Shown: positions 46,014 to 55,075, counted from the stretch's first letter. The stretch is 64,000 nt of DNA from an uncultured Dokdonia sp. (GCF_947496725.1 NZ_CANMDS010000001.1:558001-622000); one strand, 5' to 3'. Notes: generated by a model not told the origin, from the letters alone. Made by a program: numbers and translations.

Positions 46014-46484
46014 ATGAATATAAAATACTTAAGTATCATTGTTGTTTTTTTCGCTTTCGCGAAAGTTTCCTTTGCCCAAACCTCGGCCTTTACTACACAA
46101 GATGTGATAGGGACCTATACAAATGATTACAGAAAAGCACTCATCACAAACCCCGAAGTGACTAGCCTACCTGTGCAATGGCATCTTATACTATCGCCAG
46201 ATGGAACTTTTGAATACCACAACTCAAGACAATTAAAAGGACAGCCAGAAGAGCATTGGTATGCAAGAGGGCAATGGACTTTTAAAGGTAAAATAGTGTC
46301 ATTTACAAGCTCATCACAAGATATAGATGATAAGTACGCCATAAATCTAAACGGTTCAAAGGCCCGATTTTTTAAAAAATCACCACGTAATAACTCCCCA
46401 AAACCTCAACCTACCTACATTCATTTTTTCAAATCTGAGTATGCAGTAACCAAAAGCTTAAAACTTCACAAAACCAATGAATAG
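46014..46484 (+). CDS. Small secreted protein, possibly lipocalin-like
   Basis: 156 residues with a signal peptide ending near VSFAQ. The mature part is beta-rich (GTYTNDYRKALITNPE, WHLILSPDGTFEYHNSR, GQWTFKGKIVSFTSS), loosely like lipocalin-type families, but I cannot assign a family with confidence. A palindrome copy encodes AFAK inside the signal-peptide core. It overlaps the next gene by 8 bp, and both products are exported, so they may act together. Confidence 0.65.
   Translation: MNIKYLSIIVVFFAFAKVSFAQTSAFTTQDVIGTYTNDYRKALITNPEVTSLPVQWHLILSPDGTFEYHNSRQLKGQPEEHWYARGQWTFKGKIVSFTSSSQDIDDKYAINLNGSKARFFKKSPRNNSPKPQPTYIHFFKSEYAVTKSLKLHKTNE
46053..46066. repeat. Iterated palindrome copy 14, degenerate (in a signal peptide)
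   Basis: GCTTTCGCGAAAGT, 13 of 14 bases; read as AFAK within the signal peptide of the small secreted protein. Confidence 0.88.
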
Positions 46485-47130
46485 ATTAAAACTTATATAC
46501 ACCGTCTTACTTACTGTGAGTATGGTATTTTTCGCGAAAGCGCAAAACACCTCCACCCCAGATGTAGAGCTCATAGAAGAGAAGCAGCCTAAGCGATGGC
46601 TTCTTTATGCCCAAAACAATACAGATCAAGAACAAGAAGCTTTTCTCATTGTACAGGGCGAAGGCTTTAGACGTAGTGCAGATAGACCGGTTATAAAAAA
46701 AATACCGCCTAATGAAAAGGTACTTATGATTACTTTAATACCGTTAAGAGGTGCCACACCTACGTATACTAAGATATTTAACTACAACAACAAGCTACAA
46801 TCTATAAGTAAGCGCAAAGGCGAAGACGACGAAGCTTACGTAAACATACGTCCTATTATAGCAAGTGAGTTTACGGTCTTTACAGAAGATAACTGTGACA
46901 AATGTGAAGTGCTTATTAATTACCTAAATGACAACCACCTTAAATACCGAACTCTCGTCGTATCAAAACATAAAAAGGTAGCAGATTTTATGTTTCAACA
47001 TCTCAAAAGTGATGGCCACGATGGCAGTAAAGTAGGTTTACCCGTTATTATGCACAAAGGCAAAAAGAACTATGATATAGAAGATATAGATGCTTTTATA
47101 AGTAGTTATGACTGGAGCACCTTAGAATAG
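46477..47130 (+). CDS. Secreted protein with glutaredoxin-like C-terminal domain
   Basis: 217 residues. A signal peptide (about 1-23, ending FFAKAQ) is followed by an N-terminal beta domain of about 110 residues that I do not recognise. The C-terminal part (about 130-217) resembles glutaredoxin: FTVFTEDNCDKCEVLINYL with redox Cys140-x-x-Cys143, then VGLPVIMHKGK with the cis-proline. An oxidoreductase role outside the cytoplasm is inferred. The signal peptide contains a half-degenerate palindrome. Confidence 0.75.
   Translation: MNRLKLIYTVLLTVSMVFFAKAQNTSTPDVELIEEKQPKRWLLYAQNNTDQEQEAFLIVQGEGFRRSADRPVIKKIPPNEKVLMITLIPLRGATPTYTKIFNYNNKLQSISKRKGEDDEAYVNIRPIIASEFTVFTEDNCDKCEVLINYLNDNHLKYRTLVVSKHKKVADFMFQHLKSDGHDGSKVGLPVIMHKGKKNYDIEDIDAFISSYDWSTLE
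46529..46542. repeat. Iterated palindrome copy 15, degenerate (in a signal peptide)
   Basis: TTTTTCGCGAAAGC: the right half is intact and two left bases are changed; read as FFAKA. Confidence 0.7.
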
Positions 47131-47150
47131 AAAACAATAAGTGATCTTAT

Positions 47151-47183
47151 AAAAAAAGCGCAACCTGAGGTTGCGCTTTTTTT
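47151..47183. terminator. Bidirectional terminator between convergent genes
   Basis: Stem AAAAAAAGCGCAACC / GGTTGCGCTTTTTTT (15 bp) with a 3-nt loop, A-run on one side and T-run on the other. It serves both the glutaredoxin-like gene (plus) and the E2 gene (minus). Confidence 0.92.
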
Positions 47184-47208
47184 ATATAGTCATTGATAAT
47201 AAATATAA

Positions 47209-48528
47209 TTATATCTCTCTATTTACATCAAAGTTTTCTAAGTACTCTGCTACTCTCTTTACAAACTGACCCCCTAGCGCTCCATTTACCACGCGGTGAT
47301 CATAAGAGTGAGATAAGAACATCTTCATACGTATACCTATAAAGTCCCCATCTGGAGTTTCTATCACTGCAGGCACTTTGCGTATAGCTCCAAGAGCAAG
47401 TATAGCAACTTGTGGCTGGTTTATAATAGGTGTTCCCATTATAGATCCAAAGGTACCTACATTAGTAACTGTATACGTTCCTCCAGCGGTATCGTCTGGT
47501 TTTAACTTACCGTCACGAGCTCTACCAGCAAGATCATTTACAGATTTTGCCATTCCTACAAGGTTAAGCTGGTCTGCATTTTTTATAACCGGTACAATAA
47601 GGTTACCATCTGGTAAAGCTGCCGCCATACCTAGGTTTATGTTTTTACGTTTTATAATACGATCACCATCTACTGCGATGTTTATGAGTGGGTAATCACG
47701 TATTGCTTTTGCCACTGCCTCCATAAATATAGGAGTAAATGTAAGGTTCTCACCTTCCTTCTTTGCAAATGCATCTTTATTCTTCTTACGCCAGTTCCAG
47801 ATGTTAGTCACATCTGCCTCAATAAATGATTGTACGTGAGCACTGGTCTGCACAGATGCCACCATATGGTGCGATATGAGTTTACCCATACGAGTCATCT
47901 CTATCACTTCATCTTCACCATTTACACTTACTGGAGCGGCTTTTTTGGCTGGTGCGCTTTTTTGTGCTGGCTGCGCCTTAACACCTTGTGCTGCTGGAGC
48001 GGCTTTTTGAGTACCGCGATTTGCAAGGTATGACACCATATCATCCTTAGTCACACGACCGTCCTTTCCAGATCCTTGTATTGCATCAAGTTCAGATTGA
48101 GAGATTCCTTCTTGCTTTGCCATATTGCGCACAAGCGGCGAGTAAAATCTATCTCCAGAACTTACTGGTGCTGCTACCGCATCTTGGGCTGCTGTTACCG
48201 TTTGAGCCACGGCAGCTGCCTCTGCAGGAGCTTCTTCTACAACCTCTTTTACAGTAGTCTCTGTAGTTGCTGTATCACCACCTTCACCATCTGTTTCTAT
48301 AATAGCAATGGTTTGCCCCACTTCTATCACAGCATCTACATCAAAAAGTTTTTCGACTAGTACTCCGTCTACTTCACTAGGCACTTCACTATCTACCTTA
48401 TCTGTTGCGATCTCAAGTACAGGCTCGTCTGCCTCTATGACATCTCCTACTTCTTTTAACCACGATGTAAGCGTTGCTTCTGCAACACTCTCTCCCATTT
48501 TTGGTAGCTTTAATTCAAATCTTGCCAT
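47209..48528 (-). CDS. Dihydrolipoamide acyltransferase (2-oxo acid dehydrogenase E2)
   Basis: 439 residues. Lipoyl domain (1-75; lipoyl-lysine Lys44 in EIATDKVDSEVP), an Ala/Pro-rich linker, E3-binding domain (about 128-165; YSPLVRNMAKQEGISQSELDAI), another linker, and the catalytic domain (about 205-439). The active-site motif reads HRVVNG (His411, Asn415) where the usual form is HxxxDG. The specific complex (pyruvate, 2-oxoglutarate or branched-chain) is not decided by sequence alone; a stand-alone gene like this is often the branched-chain type in Flavobacteriia. Confidence 0.92.
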   Translation of the reverse strand: MARFELKLPKMGESVAEATLTSWLKEVGDVIEADEPVLEIATDKVDSEVPSEVDGVLVEKLFDVDAVIEVGQTIAIIETDGEGGDTATTETTVKEVVEEAPAEAAAVAQTVTAAQDAVAAPVSSGDRFYSPLVRNMAKQEGISQSELDAIQGSGKDGRVTKDDMVSYLANRGTQKAAPAAQGVKAQPAQKSAPAKKAAPVSVNGEDEVIEMTRMGKLISHHMVASVQTSAHVQSFIEADVTNIWNWRKKNKDAFAKKEGENLTFTPIFMEAVAKAIRDYPLINIAVDGDRIIKRKNINLGMAAALPDGNLIVPVIKNADQLNLVGMAKSVNDLAGRARDGKLKPDDTAGGTYTVTNVGTFGSIMGTPIINQPQVAILALGAIRKVPAVIETPDGDFIGIRMKMFLSHSYDHRVVNGALGGQFVKRVAEYLENFDVNREI

Positions 48529-48607
48529 ATTCGTAAAATGTAGCTGTTTTCAATTGTTATTTTTACAAAAATAGTAATTTATTCAGTTTTATGGTGAGAA
48601 TAAATCA

Positions 48608-49738
48608 CTATTCTATTTCAAACGTGATTATCTCTCCTCTTCCCTCACTACTATTACTGCCTATAGCAAAAGTACTCTTTTTAGGTATTAGTTTATAAGA
48701 AACACCACTACTGGCGTGTGTTATAATTTCCTTAATTATTTTCTCATAGCCCGTATACTGGGCATCAAAGAGTATTTCTCGACCCTTCTTTGTCGCAGAT
48801 AGCTCGTTTTGGGCCACTACCGTCTTTTTCACACTTTGTGACAACTTTCTCGCCAGATCATCATTATTAGACAGCAGTATATACTCTTTAATTTTTTGAT
48901 GATCTTTTATGACCGCTTGGTTTTTAAAATGAGTAATCCAAGACTTGCCTTTTGCAACACCTAAACCTAGTCTCACTATTGTTTGTTGAAATACATTTTT
49001 ATACAAATGCTTATCATAAAAGAGCTGCATTGCTCCATAAAAACGCTTTCTGTAACGTTTATCTTTTACGGTACTTTCTCCCTTAAAGTGTATAATAGCA
49101 GTATCCCCAAGGTAATAATTTACATAACCCGCTTGCAATACGGTATACGAGAGGTCTATATCTTCACCATACATAAAATAACGCTCGTCAAAACCGCCTA
49201 CTTCTGTATAAACTGCACGAGGCATAAACATAAAAGCACCTACAAGTACAGATACCTCTCCTATTTCATTGTTTGTAAGGTGTGAAGCATAATAATGTCT
49301 AGCATCACCTATCATCTTATTGAGCGATACTTTAAGTGTGGGGATGTTTCTTTTACTTTCTGGTAAAAATCTACCGGTTCCGTCCACCAGCTGTACTCCT
49401 ATAATGCCTAATTCTTGTTGCGCTTTCGCGAAAGCGTATACATCATTAAATGTGTTTTCACCCACTACCGTATCTGGATTGAGAATACAGACATACTCGC
49501 CTTGAGCTACAGCTACGCCTTGATTATTTGCTTTAGAAAAACCTACATTATCTTTATTTGCAATAAGAATAACCTGAGGAAACAGGTCTCTTACCATTGC
49601 TGCACTACCATCTATTGACGCATTATCTACGACTATAATCTCTGCATCTAGATTTTGTATACTAGCAGTAACACTATCTAAACAGAGATATAGATAGTCT
49701 TTTACATTATAGTTTACAATGACAATAGATAATTGCAA
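48608..49738 (-). CDS. Family 2 glycosyltransferase (rhamnosyltransferase-like)
   Basis: 376 residues with a TTG start; no in-frame ATG is near. The GT-A fold begins LSIVIVNYNV, with IIVVDNASIDGS and the metal-binding segment LNPDTV (residue about 91). GGFDERYFMYGEDIDLSYTV marks the acceptor region of the WbbL-like group. It probably adds a sugar in surface polysaccharide synthesis; donor and acceptor are unknown. The palindrome is read as YAFAKAQQE in a surface helix. Confidence 0.87.
   Translation of the reverse strand: MQLSIVIVNYNVKDYLYLCLDSVTASIQNLDAEIIVVDNASIDGSAAMVRDLFPQVILIANKDNVGFSKANNQGVAVAQGEYVCILNPDTVVGENTFNDVYAFAKAQQELGIIGVQLVDGTGRFLPESKRNIPTLKVSLNKMIGDARHYYASHLTNNEIGEVSVLVGAFMFMPRAVYTEVGGFDERYFMYGEDIDLSYTVLQAGYVNYYLGDTAIIHFKGESTVKDKRYRKRFYGAMQLFYDKHLYKNVFQQTIVRLGLGVAKGKSWITHFKNQAVIKDHQKIKEYILLSNNDDLARKLSQSVKKTVVAQNELSATKKGREILFDAQYTGYEKIIKEIITHASSGVSYKLIPKKSTFAIGSNSSEGRGEIITFEIE
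49422..49435. repeat. Iterated palindrome copy 16 (in glycosyltransferase)
   Basis: Perfect 14-mer within the 16-bp core CGCTTTCGCGAAAGCG, read as AFAKA. Confidence 0.95.
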
Positions 49739-49773
49739 GCAGGATTTTTTAAAGTGAGTATTCTATAAACTTT

Positions 49774-50391
49774 CTAACTCTTTAAGGAATTTTCGAAAGG
49801 TATGCGATGTAAGATACTTCTTCCTAGGGTAACCTCATCTGCATACTCAAGTTCATCACCTACAGAAATACCACGGGCAATGGTAGAGGTCTTAATGTCA
49901 TAAGCCTCCAGTTGTCTATAAATATAAAAATTTGTAGTGTCCCCTTCCATTGTGGAGCTCAATGCAAATATCACCTCCTTTACCTCTCCGCTTTTTGCCT
50001 TGCCTATGAGGGAGTAAATATTAAGATCTTGTGGACCTACACCATCCAGCGGACTAATCTTTCCGCCCAGCACGTGGTACAAGCCACGATACTGGCTTGT
50101 ATTCTCAATAGCCATCACGTCTCTCACATCTTCTACCACACAAACTAATGATGCATCCCTATTAGGGTTAGAGCAAATCTCGCATAACTCTACATCAGAT
50201 ATATTATGGCATTTTTTACAAAACTTGATGGTGTCTCGCATCGTGTTAAGCGCCTCAGTAAGATGGTGCGTCTGGCTCTCTGGCTGCCTTAATAAATGCA
50301 GCACAAGTCGTAAGGCTGTGCGCTTACCAACTCCCGGGAGTTGAGACATCTCATAGACTGCGTTTTCAAGAAGTTTTGAAGAGAATTCCAT
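49774..50391 (-). CDS. recR: Recombination protein RecR
   Basis: 205 residues. HhH region ([20 protein letters not shown]), zinc finger [16 protein letters not shown] (about 57-72) and Toprim domain ([30 protein letters not shown]). It acts with RecFO to load RecA at gaps. A -7 element ends 6 nt before its ATG, so the mRNA may be leaderless. Confidence 0.97.
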   Translation of the reverse strand: MEFSSKLLENAVYEMSQLPGVGKRTALRLVLHLLRQPESQTHHLTEALNTMRDTIKFCKKCHNISDVELCEICSNPNRDASLVCVVEDVRDVMAIENTSQYRGLYHVLGGKISPLDGVGPQDLNIYSLIGKAKSGEVKEVIFALSSTMEGDTTNFYIYRQLEAYDIKTSTIARGISVGDELEYADEVTLGRSILHRIPFENSLKS

Positions 50392-50397
50392 AGGTTA

Positions 50398-50405
50398 CAA
50401 AGATA
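50398..50405 (-). promoter_or_regulatory. -7 element abutting recR
   Basis: TATCTTTG on the minus strand, 6 nt before the recR ATG. The -33 element is not clear. Confidence 0.5.
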
Positions 50406-50449
50406 CTTCTTTAGAAAATAAGTAGTAGGCTCGGAACAATAGCCGTCCT

Positions 50450-51091
50450 TTAATTTTTATCCTCCAGTAATGGCACAAATCTAAATTCTCCATACTCTTT
50501 CTTTTCAAAAGAGGTTGCAGAGGTTCTTATATAGCGATGCATTATTTGCGGGTCGTCGCCTACGGGTATTACAAGCTTCCCTCCTATCTTGAGTTGTGCT
50601 AGTAATGGCTTAGGTACAAATGGTGCTCCGGCTGTCACTATAATGCTATCAAAAGGTGCATATTCTGGTAATCCTTTATAACCATCTCCAAAACTTAGAT
50701 AACGAGGTCTGTATCCCAGCTTTGTGAGGAATAATTTTGTCTTTTTGTACAGCTCCTGCTGGCGCTCTACAGAATATACTTTTGCACCAAGCTCACACAA
50801 CACCGCTGTTTGATACCCACTACCCGTACCTATTTCTAGTACATTGTGTCCTTTTTCTATCTCTAGCAACTCGCTCTGAAAAGCTACCGTATAAGGCTGA
50901 GAGATGGTTTGATCTGCCGCGATAGGAAACGCTTTATCTTGATAAGCGTGATGCTCAAAACTGCTATCCATAAAAAAGTGACGTGGTATTTTACCTATAG
51001 CCTTAAGTACTAGACTATTTGTAATACCCTTTTCTTTTAATATTTGTACGAGTTGGCGGCGTTTTCCTTGGTGGCGAGTAGTGTCTTTCAT
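50450..51091 (-). CDS. pcm: Protein-L-isoaspartate O-methyltransferase
   Basis: 213 residues. SAM-binding motif VLEIGTGSGYQTAVL, preceded by AFPIAADQTISQPYTVAFQ, the PCMT signature, and followed by DSIIVTAGAPFVP. It repairs isoaspartyl residues in damaged proteins. Confidence 0.95.
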   Translation of the reverse strand: MKDTTRHQGKRRQLVQILKEKGITNSLVLKAIGKIPRHFFMDSSFEHHAYQDKAFPIAADQTISQPYTVAFQSELLEIEKGHNVLEIGTGSGYQTAVLCELGAKVYSVERQQELYKKTKLFLTKLGYRPRYLSFGDGYKGLPEYAPFDSIIVTAGAPFVPKPLLAQLKIGGKLVIPVGDDPQIMHRYIRTSATSFEKKEYGEFRFVPLLEDKN

Positions 51092-51248
51092 CGGTTACTA
51101 AAATAGTTTTTTTACAATAAAACTCGCTCTCAATCACAAATGATTTATCAAGAGCACCGCATTTTATTTTCAAAATCAATGCTACCAGCTGGTTACTTAA
51201 AATCTTCACACCCTAAAATCAGGACATCATAAAAGCAACTAAAAACCT

Positions 51249-51256
51249 TATTTTTG
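51249..51256 (+). promoter_or_regulatory. Putative -7 element of the Gfo/Idh gene
   Basis: TATTTTTG, 16 nt before the ATG; fits TAnnTTTG. No clear -33 element. Confidence 0.4.
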
Positions 51257-51272
51257 TAAAAAACAATATACT

Positions 51273-52232
51273 ATGCTCAAAGCTGGCGTTCTAGGTGCAG
51301 GCCACTTAGGAAAAATACACTTAAAACTTCTTAAACTATCAGAAAACTATGAACTGGTAGGCTTTTACGACACCTCAAAAGAGGTACGTGACGCCATATC
51401 AACAGAGTTTGGCTATGTAGCATTTGATAGTGAAGAAGCACTTATAGACGCCTGTGATATGGTAGATGTTGTAACGCCTACCACATACCACTTCACAAGT
51501 GCAGAAAAAGTAATTAAAGCTGGAAAACATCTCTTTATAGAAAAACCTATCACAAGTACGGTAGAAGAAGCAGAGCAATTGCTCGCCCTAGCAAAGAAGC
51601 ACAATGTGTTAGGACAGGTAGGTCAAGTAGAGCGTTTTAACCCAGCATTTATGGCGGTAAATGATGGTATAAAGAGCCCTATGTTTATAGAAGCGCATAG
51701 ACTTGCAGAATTTAACCCTAGAGGTACAGATGTACCTGTTGTGCTAGACCTTATGATACACGACATAGATGCGATATTAAGCGTGGTACAAAGCCCTGTA
51801 AAAAGTGTAAACGCTAGCGGTGTCTCTGTTATATCTGAAACACCAGATATTGCAAACGCACGCATTGAGTTTGAAAACGGCTGTGTGGCAAACCTCACTT
51901 CTAGCCGCATCTCTATGAAAAATATGCGCAAGGCTCGTTTCTTTCAAAAAGACGCCTACATCTCTGTAGACTTTTTAGAGAAAAAAGTAGAAGTTGTAAA
52001 AATGAAGGATGCACCAGAAAATCCAGATGATTTTGCGATGATTCTTCAAAATGCAGAGGGGCTCAAAAAGCAAATATATTTTGACAATCCAGAGGTACCT
52101 AGCAATAATGCAATACTTGATGAGCTAGACGCTTTCGCGAAAGCAATAAAAGATAACACCACTCCTATCGTCTCACTTGAGGCAGGTACAGAGGCACTGC
52201 GCGTAGCCAAAATGATTATCGCAGATTTTTAA
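51273..52232 (+). CDS. Gfo/Idh/MocA family oxidoreductase
   Basis: 319 residues. NAD(P)-binding GVLGAGHLGKIHLK at the N-terminus, the family's EKP motif (HLFIEKPITST), and a C-terminal alpha/beta domain starting near GQVGQVERFNPAF. Substrate unknown. It is the first of four plus-strand genes (with hydroxyacyl-CoA dehydrogenase, DUF1015 and YggS) that I recall as a common neighbourhood in Flavobacteriia. The palindrome near the end reads AFAKA (LDAFAKAIKDN). Confidence 0.9.
   Translation: MLKAGVLGAGHLGKIHLKLLKLSENYELVGFYDTSKEVRDAISTEFGYVAFDSEEALIDACDMVDVVTPTTYHFTSAEKVIKAGKHLFIEKPITSTVEEAEQLLALAKKHNVLGQVGQVERFNPAFMAVNDGIKSPMFIEAHRLAEFNPRGTDVPVVLDLMIHDIDAILSVVQSPVKSVNASGVSVISETPDIANARIEFENGCVANLTSSRISMKNMRKARFFQKDAYISVDFLEKKVEVVKMKDAPENPDDFAMILQNAEGLKKQIYFDNPEVPSNNAILDELDAFAKAIKDNTTPIVSLEAGTEALRVAKMIIADF
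52131..52144. repeat. Iterated palindrome copy 17 (in Gfo/Idh gene)
   Basis: Perfect 14-mer, read as AFAKA in a C-terminal helix. Confidence 0.95.
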
Positions 52233-52290
52233 ACACACATATTCAAACACACACCCTTTCCCACTGGGAAAGAAACTAAGCATCACAATT

Positions 52291-53178
52291 ATGAAAAACA
52301 TAGCAGTTATAGGAGCAGGAACAATGGGTAATGGTATTGCTCACACTTTTGCCCAGAGCGGTTACAAAGTACAGCTTGTAGATATCTCACAAGAATCACT
52401 AGATAGAGGGATGAACACCATCTCAAAAAACCTAGATAGAATGGTTGCAAAAGAGCGTATCACTGCCATAGAAAAGCAACAAACGCTAGATAACATAACC
52501 ACTTTTACTAACCTAGAAGAAGGTGTAGAATATGCTGGACTTGTAGTAGAGGCTGCTACAGAAAACGTAGATCTCAAACTCAAAATTTTTGAATCGCTAG
52601 ATGAAGCTACTGGTGATGACTGTATCCTTGCCACAAATACTTCTTCTATCTCAATCACACAGATTGCGGCAGTAACAAAAAGACCTGAACTCGTTATAGG
52701 GATGCATTTTATGAATCCTGTACCTATTATGAAGCTTGTTGAAATCATAAGAGGATACTCTACTAGTGATGCAACCACGCAAACTATTATGGAGCTTTCA
52801 GAAAAGCTAGGCAAGGTACCTGTAGAGGTAAATGACTACCCGGGCTTTGTAGCAAACCGTATCCTTATGCCTATGATTAATGAGGCTATTGAGACTTTAT
52901 ATAATGGTGTAGCTGGCGTTTATGAAATAGACACCGTGATGAAGCTAGGTATGGCGCACCCTATGGGACCATTACAACTAGCAGATTTTATAGGTCTTGA
53001 CGTATGTTTATCTATACTTGAAGTAATGTATGAAGGTTTTAAAAACCCTAAGTACGCACCGTGCCCATTACTAGTAAATATGGTACGCGCAGGAAAGTAT
53101 GGAGTTAAGTCTGGCGAAGGTTTTTATGATTATAAAGAATCACGCAAGGCAGATAAGGTAGCTGCAATGTTTTCATAA
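52291..53178 (+). CDS. hbd: 3-hydroxybutyryl-CoA dehydrogenase
   Basis: 295 residues, the length of stand-alone short 3-hydroxyacyl-CoA dehydrogenases. NAD-binding GAGTMGNGIAHTFAQSGY, the signature HFMNPVPIMKLVEII with the catalytic His, and DYPGFVANRILMPMINEAI. It acts in short-chain acyl-CoA metabolism. Gap of 58 bp from the Gfo/Idh gene. Confidence 0.94.
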   Translation: MKNIAVIGAGTMGNGIAHTFAQSGYKVQLVDISQESLDRGMNTISKNLDRMVAKERITAIEKQQTLDNITTFTNLEEGVEYAGLVVEAATENVDLKLKIFESLDEATGDDCILATNTSSISITQIAAVTKRPELVIGMHFMNPVPIMKLVEIIRGYSTSDATTQTIMELSEKLGKVPVEVNDYPGFVANRILMPMINEAIETLYNGVAGVYEIDTVMKLGMAHPMGPLQLADFIGLDVCLSILEVMYEGFKNPKYAPCPLLVNMVRAGKYGVKSGEGFYDYKESRKADKVAAMFS

Positions 53179-53207
53179 TACTACACAACTAAGATACGCA
53201 TCATATT

Positions 53208-54428
53208 ATGGCAAAAATTTCCCCCTTCTGCGCTGTGCGACCTACAAGAGATAAAGTAGGTCTCGTAGCTACGCGCGCTTATCAATTTTATGATCAAGAG
53301 GGGCGAGATCATCGTATGGCACGTAATCCGTTTTCATTTTTACACATTATAAACCCTGGATATAAATTTCACAAAGAGATTACGGGTAAACAGCGATTTG
53401 AGCTTGTACGTAATAGGTATCAAGAGTTTAAAGAAGATGGTATTTTTATAAAAGAAGAGCGGCCTGCTTTTTACATATATAAGATTGTAGATAGAGACCA
53501 GAACACCTTTCACGGTATTGTGGCAAGCGCCTCTGTAGAAGACTATAAAAATGATGTCATAAAAAAGCACGAAGACACTCTGCAAGATCGTGAGCTACTC
53601 TTTAAAGACTACCTTGAGACGGTAGGTTTTAATGCAGAGGCTGTACTACTCACCTATCAAGATGACTCCAGTATAAAAGCGATATTGCAAGATGTAATGA
53701 GTACACGTGCAGAGTATGAATTTACAACCACGTACCGAGACACCCATTACCTATGGCCAGTTACAGATACTCAAACCATCACTACACTACAAGAAGCTTT
53801 TCATAAACTAGACAATCTTTACATAGCAGATGGGCACCATCGCTCCTCCTCCTCTGCGCTGCTATCTGATGCACACCCGGAGCATCAAGGTGCTTATCAT
53901 CACTTTATGAGCTTCTTAATACCAGAGTCTGAGTTGCTTATTTATGAGTTTAATAGACTTATAAAAGACCTAAACGGTTTGAGTAAGGAGGCTTTTCTTA
54001 TAGCATTAGACAGCCATTTTAGAATAGAAAATAGAGGCAATTTACCCTATAGACCATCTAAGAAACACCACTTTAGTATGTACCTAGATGGTGAGTATTA
54101 TAGTCTGTATTTACGTCATAAACTCAGAACTTTTAACACACCACTTGAGCGACTAGATACTCAAATATTATATGAGACTGTGTTAAAACCTATTTTGGGT
54201 ATCACAGATTTACGCAATGACAAGCGTATAGAATATATAGACGGGAGACGTGATATTGCGAGTCTTACAGACCGTGTAGACAGTAAGGAGTTTGTTGTGA
54301 GTTTTGGTATGCTTCCTATCACCATAGAAGACTTAAAAGAAATTGCAGACGCAGGGCTTAAAATGCCACCAAAAAGTACGTATATTGAACCTAAACTACG
54401 CAGCGGCGTAACGATTTACGAATTTTAA
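53208..54428 (+). CDS. DUF1015 family protein
   Basis: 406 residues, soluble. The DUF1015 marks are visible: N-terminal PFCAVRPTRDKVGLVATRAY, and the central LYIADGHHRSSSSAL, the family's most conserved motif. The family has no well-established enzymatic role that I can cite. It starts 29 bp after hbd and ends in a TAATG junction with yggS. Confidence 0.9.
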   Translation: MAKISPFCAVRPTRDKVGLVATRAYQFYDQEGRDHRMARNPFSFLHIINPGYKFHKEITGKQRFELVRNRYQEFKEDGIFIKEERPAFYIYKIVDRDQNTFHGIVASASVEDYKNDVIKKHEDTLQDRELLFKDYLETVGFNAEAVLLTYQDDSSIKAILQDVMSTRAEYEFTTTYRDTHYLWPVTDTQTITTLQEAFHKLDNLYIADGHHRSSSSALLSDAHPEHQGAYHHFMSFLIPESELLIYEFNRLIKDLNGLSKEAFLIALDSHFRIENRGNLPYRPSKKHHFSMYLDGEYYSLYLRHKLRTFNTPLERLDTQILYETVLKPILGITDLRNDKRIEYIDGRRDIASLTDRVDSKEFVVSFGMLPITIEDLKEIADAGLKMPPKSTYIEPKLRSGVTIYEF

Positions 54429-55075
54429 TGAGTATAGCAGAAAATATTTTACGCTTTCGCGAAAGCATCCCACAAAACGTAACTCTTGTAGCGGTTTCAA
54501 AAACAAAACCCGTAGCAGATCTTATGGAAGCCTATGAGGCTGGACAACGCATTTTTGGAGAAAATAAAATCCAAGAAATGACCGAGAAGTGGGAAGAAAT
54601 GCCAAAAGATATACAATGGCATATGATAGGCCACGTACAGACTAACAAGGTTAAGTTTATGGCTCCCTTTGTAAGTCTTGTGCACGCGGTAGATCGCATA
54701 AAGCTCCTTAAAGAAATTAACAAACAGGCACTTGCAAATAATCGTGTGATAGATGTACTTATACAGGTGAAAATTGCGCGAGAAGATTCAAAATTTGGTA
54801 TGGCGGTAGAAGATGTTACGGCACTTTTTCAATCTAAAGAGCTTGACAACTATCCTAATGTAAACGTGGTAGGCCTTATGGGTATGGCAACCTTTACAGA
54901 TGATCAACGCCAGGTACAGGCAGAGTTTGAGTTGCTAGAAGGGTTATTTTTACGCTTTCGCGAAAGCGCAAATCTCACCATTTTATCCTCAGGTATGAGT
55001 GGTGATTACAAACTAGCCATAGATAATGGAAGCACTATGATACGTGTAGGGAGTAGTATATTTGGCGCTAGATAG
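54428..55075 (+). CDS. yggS: YggS/PROSC-type PLP-binding protein
   Basis: 215 residues. Lys25 lies in the PLP-binding segment TLVAVSKTKPV, followed by IFGENKIQEM, WHMIGHVQTNK and LSSGMSGDYKLAI with the phosphate-binding serines. It keeps PLP homeostasis. Two palindrome copies fall in this one gene, both read as LRFRES, at about residues 8-13 and 175-180. It shares its start with the DUF1015 stop. Confidence 0.94.
   Translation: MSIAENILRFRESIPQNVTLVAVSKTKPVADLMEAYEAGQRIFGENKIQEMTEKWEEMPKDIQWHMIGHVQTNKVKFMAPFVSLVHAVDRIKLLKEINKQALANNRVIDVLIQVKIAREDSKFGMAVEDVTALFQSKELDNYPNVNVVGLMGMATFTDDQRQVQAEFELLEGLFLRFRESANLTILSSGMSGDYKLAIDNGSTMIRVGSSIFGAR
54453..54466. repeat. Iterated palindrome copy 18 (yggS, N-terminal)
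   Basis: Perfect 14-mer, preceded by TTTTA, read as LRFRES. Confidence 0.95.
54954..54967. repeat. Iterated palindrome copy 19 (yggS, C-terminal)
   Basis: Perfect 14-mer, preceded by TTTTTA, read as LRFRES; second copy in the same gene, 501 bp from the first. Confidence 0.95.

Noticed and set aside
51015-51209. Small minus-strand frame overlapping the start of pcm
   Set aside because: It overlaps pcm in another frame and has no recognisable domain.
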